Made by a program: the position numbers and the translations under genes | NCBI GenBank assembly: GCA_918797485.1 | Contig: CAKKNE010000002.1 | Location: 2,570,501-2,634,500 of the forward strand | DNA: 64,000 nt | Direction: 5' to 3' | Origin: Pelagomonas calceolata | Lineage: Eukaryota > Sar > Pelagophyceae > Pelagomonadales > Pelagomonadaceae | Part shown: piece after piece, positions 35,489-44,793 of the stretch | Layout of the letters: each line of letters begins with the position of its first letter | Numbering within the stretch: position 1 is the first letter of the stretch | The notes under the pieces: model-generated | What the model saw: only the letters and a program-made list of their open reading frames with translations | Databases searched by the model: none | Told to the model about the DNA's origin: nothing

Positions 35489-36067
35489 CTAAGACGCCTC
35501 ACGCTCGACGAAGACGAGATTGTCGGCGTTCTGGTAGACCTTCGGCTCGTAGCCGTACTCGCTCGCGTCTTCGGGAATCGCGACGTGGCGCGGGATGAGT
35601 TTCAGCGGCACGCTCGAGTCGATGACGCCAGCCTCCGACTGGAAGGGGGCCGTCGCAGCTATCAAGCCGTCCGGCGCCTGCTCGAGCGACCGGTCGAGCG
35701 TCACGCCCATCTTGTAAATAAGAGCTTTTTGGGCCGTCGTAGCACCAGCAACATCACAGCCGCTCTTGCAGGCCGCGTAGCCCGCGAGCCACCATCGCGT
35801 CGGTTGCGCGCGGCTCGCGATCCAGACGTCCGCCGCCTCGTCGTCTTTCCACTTCTCGAAGCCGTTGTGCGCGTCGACGACTTGCGACTTGAACGGCTTC
35901 TCGCTGCGGCCCTTTTCCCGCGGCGCGGCGCCGAAGCCGCCGCCCGCGGCCTTGAATTTCTTCTTGGAGGCCACAGCGATGACACGTCGCGACCGCGTCG
36001 GCGTGAGTGGTGCAAATGCGGCACAGCCGGCTAATGCGCTAAGCAGGAGCGCATTTATGAGCTGCAT
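35489..36067 (-). CDS. Hypothetical plastid-targeted protein
   Basis: The protein has 192 residues from MQLINALLLSALAGCAAFAP, a signal peptide ending at the A-F-A-P junction and followed by a basic transit stretch (TPTRSRRVIAVASKKKFKAAGG). The mature part is soluble, with RAQPTRWWLAGYAACKSGCDVAGAT, AQKALIYKMGVTLDRSLEQAP and VPLKLIPRHVAIPEDAS. I recognise no family. The Trp-Trp/Cys-x-x-x-Cys area could bind a cofactor, but that is a guess. The ATG at 36067 is preferred over the upstream GTG-type start because it opens directly on the targeting signal. Confidence 0.65.
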   Translation of the reverse strand: MQLINALLLSALAGCAAFAPLTPTRSRRVIAVASKKKFKAAGGGFGAAPREKGRSEKPFKSQVVDAHNGFEKWKDDEAADVWIASRAQPTRWWLAGYAACKSGCDVAGATTAQKALIYKMGVTLDRSLEQAPDGLIAATAPFQSEAGVIDSSVPLKLIPRHVAIPEDASEYGYEPKVYQNADNLVFVEREAS

Positions 36068-36285
36068 GTTCGCACAGCCACTGCACCAAAAAGCTGCTGG
36101 GGCCAATGTGAGCGCAAGAACGGCAGCGTCGTTCCAGTAGCCACTCCTTCAGATGCTCGAATCGCGTGCGCAATGGTCGCACTGTCGCACAGGGACACTC
36201 AGAGCACTGCAGCCTCGGCCGACTGCACCTAGCGTGCGCGCGACACACTAGCGCTCTTACCGGAACAAAAAGCAAACAAACAGGG

Positions 36286-38097
36286 CTATAAATCAGAGGG
36301 GGAGGAAACAGCCGCCATGGTGTGCGCCAGGTCCACGGGCGCGGCCCGGAAGTGGTGGAACGGCGTGTACGCGTCGAGGTTCGTCACCTTCGCGCAGTAG
36401 ACGTCCGCGTACTTCTCGATCTGGCGCGCGATGTGCGACTTGTCGTCGTGGCCCGCGCGTGTGAGGTAGCCCCAGTGGCGGTTGAAGGCCTCGCCGACGC
36501 GCGCCAACAGCGGCTCGAGCCGGTCGTCGACCTGCTTGACCGCCGCCCTTAGAGATACGACGTCCCTTCTATATTCCTCGGCATGCGCCTCGTCGGCTAA
36601 GCCGGGCGACGGCTGCCGGTCCTGGTCCCACCTTTCCAATGCTAGTCGCTTCACGTTCAGCTCGGACTCGAGGTTGTCCCTCTCTCCAAGTAACGCGTCG
36701 ATCTGCGCCGTCCTTCTCGTTTCTGTGGCCGCGGCTCTAATCTCCAAATCGAGCTCTTGCACGACGAGCGCGGTCCGCCAGCGCATCGATGCTTTTACCG
36801 CGTTCGCGTCCGTAAATAAATGATCGCCCACATACAGCAACTCGTCCTCCTTGCTGTTGAAGAGTTTCTCGACTAAGCGAGCCGACCCGCCGCAGTACAC
36901 CCTTCCACATCTCATCTGCTTCGCTTCCCTCAGTAGAGGCGCGCTCCCCGCGACGCGCTCCCGCGACCCGACCTCGTCCAAGGCGAGTTCGTAGAACGGC
37001 AGTTTTTCGGTGGTGAAGAACGCCGGCTTCCTCGCTGAGCACACGACTACATCGAACAAATCGCGCCAGTCCGCGCCGGACGGCTCGAGGTCGTCGCCGC
37101 AGACAAAACGCATCATCGTGTCTGTGTACCACCAGTCGCTGTTCGTGATGAGCGCGAGCTTCTTGCCCGAGCGGCGCTGGTCCGCGAGCATCCTTCTCAG
37201 CTTCTCGGGCTCGCGCTGCGTGTAGCGCGCCGGGTCCGCGAAGACGGCCTCCTTGATCTCGGACGGACTCGCCTTGCCGCCGTGCGCCCGCGCTAATGCC
37301 GACGAGACCGCTCGGTAGAGGTCCGCGTAGTTCGAGACCTTCGACGCGTCGAAGGGCGGGCTCGCGTCTCTTACTAACGCTCCCGAGTCCAATTTGCTCA
37401 CGAGCTGCGAGTACAGCACGCCCTCCGACACCGAGAACAGCGTGTTGAGGAAGGAGAAGCGCCGATCTCTCAAATCGACGAGTTTCCGGCCGTAGAGCTC
37501 CTCCAGCTCGTCCGGCGCGAGGCGCCGCTTGCCGTGCATCGCTCGACGCACGAAGCCGTGCCTATCTATTTTGAGGAAGTTGCCCCGTTCCGTGTCGATC
37601 ACGAGGCCTCGGCAGGCGAGGTCCGGGTCGTCAAATTCTAAATCCGAGACGGGAAAGCCGAGGTACTCGAGGCACGCCTTCGCGCACGCGTAGGCCAAGG
37701 CCTCCCACTCGCGCCACTTGTAGTGCACGATCGTGTAGTCCATATCATAACCTATAACCTTGATGTTCTCGAGCTTCAGGTCCCGGCTGCAGAACACGCG
37801 CGACTCCCGCTTCGGGGTCTGCGCCGGCGTGGCCGACGCGTACGGCAGCTCGTTCGTCAACGACGTCTTGTCGTAGGTCGTGGACGAGCCGTAGCCGATG
37901 GCGTGCTTCTGGCGCGTCGCGTTCTTCCGGAGGTCCGAAACGAAATCGCTCGACGGCGTCGAGAGCTCCTCGGTCGGCGCCAAAACCTCGTCGCCGTGGA
38001 CGTCCTCAACACTCTTCAGCTGGATGCGGTGGCGGCGCGGCGTCGGGGCGAAGCTCCGCAAACCGGGCAGGAAGGCGAGGCACAGCAGCGCGCGCAT
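36286..38097 (-). CDS. HAD-type purine 5'-nucleotidase (NT5C2/NT5DC family), plastid-targeted
   Basis: The protein has 603 residues from MRALLCLAFLPGLRSFAPTP, a signal peptide with the S-F-A-P junction. The PF05761 core follows: LENIKVIGYDMDYTIVHYK with the HAD nucleophile pair D-M-D, LVIDTERGNFLKIDRHGFVRRAMHG, SDWWYTDTMMRFVCG (motif II Ser/Thr area), and DELLYVGDHLFTDANAVK with the motif IV aspartates. A helical C-terminal region ends DAYTPFHHFRAAPVDLAH. Family members dephosphorylate IMP/GMP or related nucleotides. The plastid-type leader is unexpected, as animal NT5C2 is cytosolic; it implies nucleotide turnover in the plastid or a changed substrate. The start at 38097 replaces an upstream GTG. 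Confidence 0.85.
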   Translation of the reverse strand: MRALLCLAFLPGLRSFAPTPRRHRIQLKSVEDVHGDEVLAPTEELSTPSSDFVSDLRKNATRQKHAIGYGSSTTYDKTSLTNELPYASATPAQTPKRESRVFCSRDLKLENIKVIGYDMDYTIVHYKWREWEALAYACAKACLEYLGFPVSDLEFDDPDLACRGLVIDTERGNFLKIDRHGFVRRAMHGKRRLAPDELEELYGRKLVDLRDRRFSFLNTLFSVSEGVLYSQLVSKLDSGALVRDASPPFDASKVSNYADLYRAVSSALARAHGGKASPSEIKEAVFADPARYTQREPEKLRRMLADQRRSGKKLALITNSDWWYTDTMMRFVCGDDLEPSGADWRDLFDVVVCSARKPAFFTTEKLPFYELALDEVGSRERVAGSAPLLREAKQMRCGRVYCGGSARLVEKLFNSKEDELLYVGDHLFTDANAVKASMRWRTALVVQELDLEIRAAATETRRTAQIDALLGERDNLESELNVKRLALERWDQDRQPSPGLADEAHAEEYRRDVVSLRAAVKQVDDRLEPLLARVGEAFNRHWGYLTRAGHDDKSHIARQIEKYADVYCAKVTNLDAYTPFHHFRAAPVDLAHTMAAVSSPSDL

Positions 38098-38302
38098 GGT
38101 AGCTTTGTGGTGGCACCGCGTCGGAGGCAGAGGGGCTGCAACCACGTGCAGCTCTGGTGGTCTAAATCTAGGGGTGCGCTCGCCTTGGCAAACGTTAGCC
38201 GTGCGTCTTAAAAACAGCTATTGGAAGCGAACTTCTTGCCTGGCCTTCAGCGAACCAAAAACTCGCGAACGGCGGGTGTGAATCAGCTGCAAATCCGAGT
38301 AT

Positions 38303-38323
38303 CTAGCGGCTGTAAGACACTAG
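38303..38323 (-). promoter_or_regulatory. Promoter dyad upstream of 5'-nucleotidase
   Basis: On the minus strand it reads CTAGTG, TCTTACAGC, CGCTAG, 206 bp upstream of the ATG at 38097, in the same orientation as the other copies. Confidence 0.65.
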
Positions 38324-38480
38324 AAAAAAAAAAGACGCTCACAGAGGCACCGGGCGAACGTTGCACATTGTTCGGGGGGGTTTGCCGAGGCGGTTCTGCT
38401 TAGAAGGAGGTCGCTGTTATGAAAGAAGCGGCCCGCGCCCGCCGCCGATGAATCGGCGACGCGCGGTGTCTCCCCCCCAG

Positions 38481-38512
38481 GGGCTCCGCCCACTAGTCCT
38501 AGCACCGTAACA
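38481..38512. repeat. 32-bp interspersed repeat, copy 2
   Basis: It is identical to 29142-29173 and occupies the same kind of site, between tandem minus-strand genes and 50 bp past the stop of the downstream one. Confidence 0.8.
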
Positions 38513-38562
38513 TCGTTTACTCACAGAGGCAATCAAAAATCAACAAGAAAATAGAAATTAAA

Positions 38563-41500
38563 TCACAGAAGATGCGTCGGCGACCGCGGGCGCGGAGACG
38601 GCGACCGCGGCTCCTCCGGCGGCGCCGTGCTCGTTACCCAGACCTCGCCCTCGTCGCCGAAGTGCTCGAGCACGAAGGACGACTCCGCCTCGAATATTTC
38701 TAGTGTCATGCCCGGCGCCTTGGCTCGCAGCGCCAGCGAGTGTACCTTGCACGTGTACACGCCGACGCCCGGGTGCCGATCTAACGTCTGCCGCGCCGCG
38801 ACGTAGACCCGCGCCAGCAACGAGAGCCCGGCGACGAGGCCCTCCCTCTGGTTCGAGCCCGCTAACGCCCGCACGTTCCGCAACAAGTCCGGCGCATAGT
38901 AGATGAGGATCCCCCACCCGTCGTCGACGCCCGTCGCGTTGAGCTCGCCCATCAATACCGCCTGGACGTCGAGGTCCAGGAGGCCGAACGCGCCCTTCAG
39001 GACGACCGCTTCGCCCGGCGTCGTCAGGCGCAGCATCAGGGCCAGGCGCACCAGGTGCCGCTCGCTCCGATTTTGAGCGTCGAAGGCGAAGTTTAGTAAA
39101 GACGCCCTGATACTAAGGAACTCGTCGTAGACGCGCGCCGCGCCCACCGTGCCGTCTTCCAAGCGCAGCAGCGCCTCGATGGCGCCCCGCATATTTTTCA
39201 GCAGGCCGGGCACGCGCCAGAAGGCAGGAACCCGCAGGATCCAGAGCAACAACGCGAAGCGACACAACCGGGGCCCGTCGCGATCCCTCGCTAATCTTCG
39301 TAATGAAAGCAAGGACGCGGGCAACGATTCGCCCTGGGCGAACTGCATAAGGTTGAAATTAGCGCCGATGACCCGTCGCACCCGATCCTGCAGATGCGGC
39401 GCCAAGCGCCGGTAGGACGGTAGCAATTCAGGACACGCGGCCATGGCGTTTCTCAACGTGCGGTCATGGTCTACAGATTCCAATCTAGTTTCGCGGGAGA
39501 CATCCTCTGCGAAGGCCGAGACTTTGCCCACGCCCGAACCTGTGTGGAAATCAAATGTCGGACGCAGTCGTCCCCGTAGCTGCATCTGCTCGATGGCGTG
39601 TAGATTCCACACCGCCCAAAACAAGCCAATGCAACCAAAAGCGCGTCCAAATTGGCCGCTCGGGCCTCGAGGTAGCTCGTCCGGGCCTCGTCCGGTGCCG
39701 CGGCGACGCCCGCCGTACTCCCGAGCACGGGACCGAAGAGCTCGTGCTTGAGAAACGTCACGTCTTCCCGCGAGAGCTTCTCGACCTCTTTCTCATTGGA
39801 CAGGATGCGCACGACGACTTCGATCGATTGCATACGGTTCTTGTACTCGACGTTCGCCGACGTCCCATCTGTCAGCGTCTGATCCACGAAAAAGGCGACC
39901 TCCGGATACAAGGCGCTACACCGCCGCGCGAGGTACGGCGTGCTGTGGTACTCCCGGTCCTCGTCCTCGACGACGTGGCCACATGCTGTGAGGGCGGCGC
40001 CGCGGATGTCGCCCTTCTTGAGCAACCCCTCAATATCGTCTTGATCGAGCAGATCGTCGTCCAGATCCTGCACGACGGGCGCATGGCTCCTACTCCCCCA
40101 CACCTGGTCCGCATCCACGTCGAACTTGTGCTCCACGCGGTGTTGGAGCTTGGACAGGTTCCCCACGAAGTCGTCCTTCGATCTCTGAAAACAATCGAAG
40201 AAGTAGTTCGACACTTTCGATACCAGATTGTCGCGGTGGTGGGTCACCATGCCGTGCTGCACGAAGCACCAGAACTTTGAGGACCGGTTGTGGGCTTTGA
40301 CGATCTTTTCGGACAGCATGGCGATCAACAACGTCATCAGGAGCAATCCTACGGTCAACAGATAGGCCACGGTCAACGCGGCTCTCGTAGCCGCCCCGGC
40401 GGTGCGCTTCGAGAGGATGTCCCAGTACGTCACTTCGCCGAACGGACTTCCAAATTTCATCCCTAGGGACGTCGCCAGCGACCCGTAGTGGTCGTCGGAC
40501 CACGCATATAAGATGTATTCGGCGGACGCGAAGGCCATACAAGCTAATAAAAAGAAGACGACCCAGACCGCTAACGATCGCACCATAAAAATGATATCCA
40601 GCATCAGGATCGCGGCGCGCCGCCACACCCTCAAATGCTGGAGCAGGCGCGCCCAGGCGACGAACGACGCCGCCGCCAGCACCTGGATGTGCCGGTCGGC
40701 CCATTTGAACTGCTCGTCGGCGGCGACCCAGCCGTCCTCGTCGTGCAACCCAATGCTCCCGTCGGTTTGCTTCATGCGGATCGCGAAGTAGGCCACGCTC
40801 AGCGCGAACAGCGTCCAATCCAATAGGTTCGCCGGGTTCGATAAATAGGTCGTCCGTTCCTTGCGGAACTGCATGATTTCCTGGCCGATGAAGAAGAGTA
40901 CCAGTAAAGCGCAGGCGATTTCCAGGCCGAGCACGGTGTGCTGCGACCCGTCCTCGTCCTCGTTGTCCGCCACGCCGCCGCCGCCGCCTCCTTTCAAATA
41001 GGGCCACGCGCGCGCCGCCCGCGTCTCGACGTAGGCGACGCCGCCGCCGCCCTCCGCGGGGAACTCTATGACAAAATCGACCCTGCAAAATAAATTGGCG
41101 TTCGCATTATATACAGTCAGGCGAATGTCTACGGCTCGCGTCGCGGCGTCGATCCACTGTGAGGTTTGGAGGCGGTCAATCATCAAACGCCGCGCCGTCG
41201 CGTTGACGGACGACAGGTCCACCGCAAAACCGCCCGCGGGGTAGCTCTCCCTTGATAAACGCCGCGAGATGCCCCTCCTATCTAACTTTTTGCCCGATCG
41301 CCACAAGAAGCCCTCCTCCTGGAGACCGTAGGCCGTCTCGGAGAGCATGGACTTCGACCCCCGCCACCACGGCTTCGCGTCGGCCCCCGGCCGGAAACAA
41401 AAGCCCACCACATCATCTAAGCGATCCGGCACGTCACACGTGCTGGATCGGCTGCGCCACTGCGTCAGGCGCGCCCGCCCGAGGACCACGCCGAACCCGG

Positions 41501-44354
41501 GCAGCACCGCCCTGTCGTTCAAGGGTACTTTCGTGGAGCCGTCCCAGCGCACCGGCGCCTCCTCCGCCAGCGCTTCGTGGAACGTCGTCCGCAGAAACGA
41601 ATAGACGTCGTCCGCGGACCGTACGTCGTCAAAGCTCAAGCCATTCGACTTGCGCGCCGCGACCGATTCGCCGTCGAAGGCCTTCGCAAGCCCGGTGGCG
41701 AAGGCCGAGGTCGCGCCCCGCCGCGCGCCGCCTTCGATGCACGCCGTGCCCAGGGCCGTCAAACAGCCCACAAAAACCAAATACAAGAGTAACGTTGCTA
41801 CGGAACCCGCGAAGCACCGTCGCGACCACACCGTGCCCACCGCCTTTTGGATGCGCGCGTCGCCGAACAATAAGTCGTATAAGGCGTCGCCTTCCAGATG
41901 CCGGAGACCGTCGTCGTCGTCATCCGACTCGCGGATGGTCAGGCGACTGCCAAACGAGAAGGGCCGCTTGACGAGCGGTGGCCTCTGCGACTCTTCGTCG
42001 TTCAACGAGCGGCTCGACGTGCCGATGGAATCACTTAAACTTCGGATCCAGCTCCCCGTCCTCGTGACCAGTTCCACGGGCTGGTCGATCTGCCTTCTGG
42101 ACTGGTCCGCGTGGACGCGATCCAACCGCCTCCGGTTAAAGTTGAAGCAGTGCTTCTGGAGCGGCTCCGAGAAGGCTTGGAGTCCGGCCTTATTCCTCAG
42201 ATTCAAATCCGCGCCGTGCTTCAGGAGCTGTTCCACGACGCCCTCGAACACGTAGCGCTCCTTCTGTCTTCTCCTATTAACTCGAGGCGAGTTCGCCCGC
42301 TTCGAATCGACGCGCGGGTTCTCGTCCAATCGCGCGATGCTCCGCTCGTCGATGGACAGACCGCGATCCACCGTGTGGTACCTCAGCAACGCAACATGTA
42401 AGGGCGTGTCCAGCCACTCGTTTGGGGCATTGACGTGGGCCCCATGGGATAATAAAACAGTAAGAGCACCGGTCGCGCCGGCCCGAGCCGCCGCGAGTAA
42501 AGGTGTATTTCCATCCTCGTTCCTCGCGTTCACGTCGGCGTTGTACTCGAGGAGCTTCCGGCAGATCGCGGCGTGCTTCCTATCGGCCGCTAGATGCAGC
42601 GGCGTGTGGCCCCGCTTATCACTCACCCCGACTTCCGCGGCGCCGTGCACACAAAGCGCGGTGATGGTCTCGACTTGTTCTATGTGGCAGAGGGCGGCCA
42701 GATGCAGCGCGGTCCTTTGCTTGTCGGTATCCTTGACGTTCGCGTCGATGTCTTCACACAAGCTTTTCCTATGCAAAGGGTCGCACAAAGCTTCGACGAC
42801 CTTCACATAACCTAACGCGGCGGCGTGCATCAACGCCGTCCTTCCCTCAAGATCTCGCGCATTGATCTTGACCCGCGTCTCTCCCCCGTACCACGCCGCC
42901 GGCCAGCCCTGCGTGTGCAGGGTTAACCTCTTCACGAGCGCGGCGTCTCCGAGAATAGACGCTTCGTGCAACGCCGTCCGTCCCTGGCCGTTCGTCGCCG
43001 AGAGGTCGCAGAGGTGGAAGGACGCGCCGCGGGCGTCCTCGTACGGTCTCAACAGGACTTCCACAACTTCCTTCTTGCGCTTCCGAATGGCGTGCAATAA
43101 CGGCGACCGGTCGGCATCCCCGAGGTCCATATCTAAGGCGTCCCGCCGCCTCGTCTTCAGCACTCGAGCTCGCGCCTCGTACAACGCCTCGACGACTCGT
43201 GTCAGGCCCTTCTCGACCGCCAACCGATACACGTCGCGGGCCCATGCTTCCGTCTCGTCGGTGCGCAACCACGCGCCGTGCTCGAGTAACAGAATAGAAG
43301 CCGCTTCCCGCCCGTGGGCCACCGCGACTTTGAGCGGTCTACTCCCCGCGGCGTCCGCGGTGCGCGCCGAGGCGCCCCAGTCCTCTAATAAAGTCTTCAG
43401 CATGTGGACCTGGTTCCTTAGTACAGCATGCATCACGGCCGTCCGCCCGCGCACGTCCCGCTCGTTCACGATGGTGCTCATCCTCGCTCCACTTAAACTT
43501 CGCAGCGCGTCGGCGACGTTGTCCCTTCCGTAGGTCGCCGCGAGCATCAGCGCCGTGCGGCCCCGGTCGTCCTTCACACCAAGGACGTCCACGCCACTAT
43601 TCACAAATTTTTGCAGGAGGAAGTCGTGGCCGCGGTGGGCGGCCGCGAGGGCCTCGCGCGCGACGAGCGATTGTGCTTTTTGTGATGCGCCCAGCGCCCT
43701 GAAAGCACGTACACGTTCATTCAACGTGGCCCGGTCGTCGGCCCGTGCCAGCGACCACTGCGGCATCTCGTCCCTCAGAAATTGCTCGTCGGTTTCCGGT
43801 AGGGCTATTACTGGCACGTCAAACGTCAAACCTTGAGCTGTCGCTCTTCTAGCGAGCGCCTCCGTCACGACGATTAGTCGAGCGCCGCCAGCTAAGGCTC
43901 TCTTCGCGCGCCTCGCGAAGAGGTCCAAGTTGAGACCCTCGGCCTCCGTCAAGGCGATGCGGTGCGCTCCATCCTCATTCACCTCCGTGTCCTGGGCCAC
44001 GCGCCAGACGCGGCCGTAGATGCCATCCTGAGGCATCGCCGTCCCGATCTCCGCCACGCGGCACGGGTGCGCGATGCCCGTCAGCTCCAGCACGGCGTAG
44101 GTCTGGTCATCGTCTTCGTCGACGCGCGTCAGCGAGTACCAGGACAGGCCCCGCCCGTAGTTCTGCTGTATCACGGTGCGCACCGCCTTCTTGAAATTCA
44201 AACCAGTCGAGAGAGCGCGTACGGCGGGCGGCCGCGGCGGGTCGGGCCTCGTTATTTCCTCGTCGTCGTCCTCGATCGCGCGGCGCGGCGGCGGCGACCG
44301 CCGGCCGGCGCGCAGCTTCTGCACGCGGCGCTTCTCGGGAGAGGTGAGGTCCAT
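38563..44354 (-). CDS. Ankyrin-repeat polycystin-like (TRPP) cation channel, two exons
   Basis: Exon 1 runs 44354 to about 39611 and exon 2 runs 39539 to 38563, about 1900 residues in all. The start ATG opens MDLTSPEKRRVQKL. Ankyrin repeats fill about residues 240-720 (for example GRTALMLAATYGRDNVADAL). A membrane helix lies at about 855 (TLLLYLVFVGCLTALGTAC). A large loop follows that matches the polycystin TOP domain: SQWIDAATRAVDIRLTVYNANANLF and VDFVIEFPAEGGG. Helices S2-S6 span about 1140-1345, with NPANLLDWTLFALSV and LTVGLLLMTLLIAML. The C-terminal half is helical and cytosolic. Polycystins are Ca2+-permeable channels of cilia and ER. The exon junction restores an open frame of 325 more residues; its exact donor is uncertain (39610 keeps frame). 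Confidence 0.8.
39540..39610 (-). repeat. Introner-like intron of the channel gene
   Basis: On the minus strand it starts GTGGAATCTACACGCCATCGAG (first 20 bases are the informative part) and ends GACATTTGATTTCCACACAG. The ends are inverted repeats (GTGTGGAATC/GATTTCCACAC), and the 3' end is almost identical to introns of the 26.5-28.9 kb gene. Confidence 0.75.
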
Positions 44355-44793
44355 GTCCTGTCTTCTGCTCGTGCTCCGGGCGGTCTCGGGCTGCCCTTTT
44401 TGAGTCGAGACGTGAAGACGACGGTCTGAAGCCCTCGCAGCAACCACGACTGGCAACGCTCTCGTCCGCAGCGCCCTATGCAAGCGGAGGCGACTCCCAG
44501 ACTCCAGTCTTGGTTTGATCTCGATGTCGGGTGCGGGAGGGCTGTGTCGAGGAGTCTGAGAGCGACCTTAGCTTTGTCTGATGTCATTTCAACGGGTTGG
44601 GAAGCTTGCTAGTGTCTTACAGGCCGCTAGCCCGGTTCAGCTGCTTCTCCCTATCGAGTGATAAAACGCCACAAGTGCAACATTCTGTCGCGTTGAGGTT
44701 AGGAAGATAGCGTGCATTGCTACGGCAGTGCGGGACAGCTCGGCATTTTGAAAGGCTCTCCTTCAGCTACAGGCTGAAGGCTGGCACCGCAGT
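44355..44793. promoter_or_regulatory. Divergent promoter region, channel / propeller-NAT
   Basis: This 439-bp spacer contains one clear promoter dyad and nothing else recognised. Confidence 0.5.
44608..44631 (+). promoter_or_regulatory. Promoter dyad, best-match copy
   Basis: GCTAGTG, TCTTACAGGC, CGCTAGC: a perfect consensus copy 163 bp upstream of the ATG at 44794 and 254 bp from the divergent ATG at 44354. Confidence 0.75.

Larger units (their letters stand above)
38098..38562. other. Intergenic, 465 bp, with dyad and 32-bp repeat
   Basis: This lies between two minus-strand genes. It holds a promoter dyad (38303-38323) for the 5'-nucleotidase gene and the second copy of the 32-bp interspersed repeat (38481-38512). 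No gene is present. Confidence 0.6.

Noticed and set aside
44620-44631. Dyad as a transposon terminal repeat
   Set aside because: All copies are single short dyads without a second end or target duplication nearby, and all sit upstream of ATGs.
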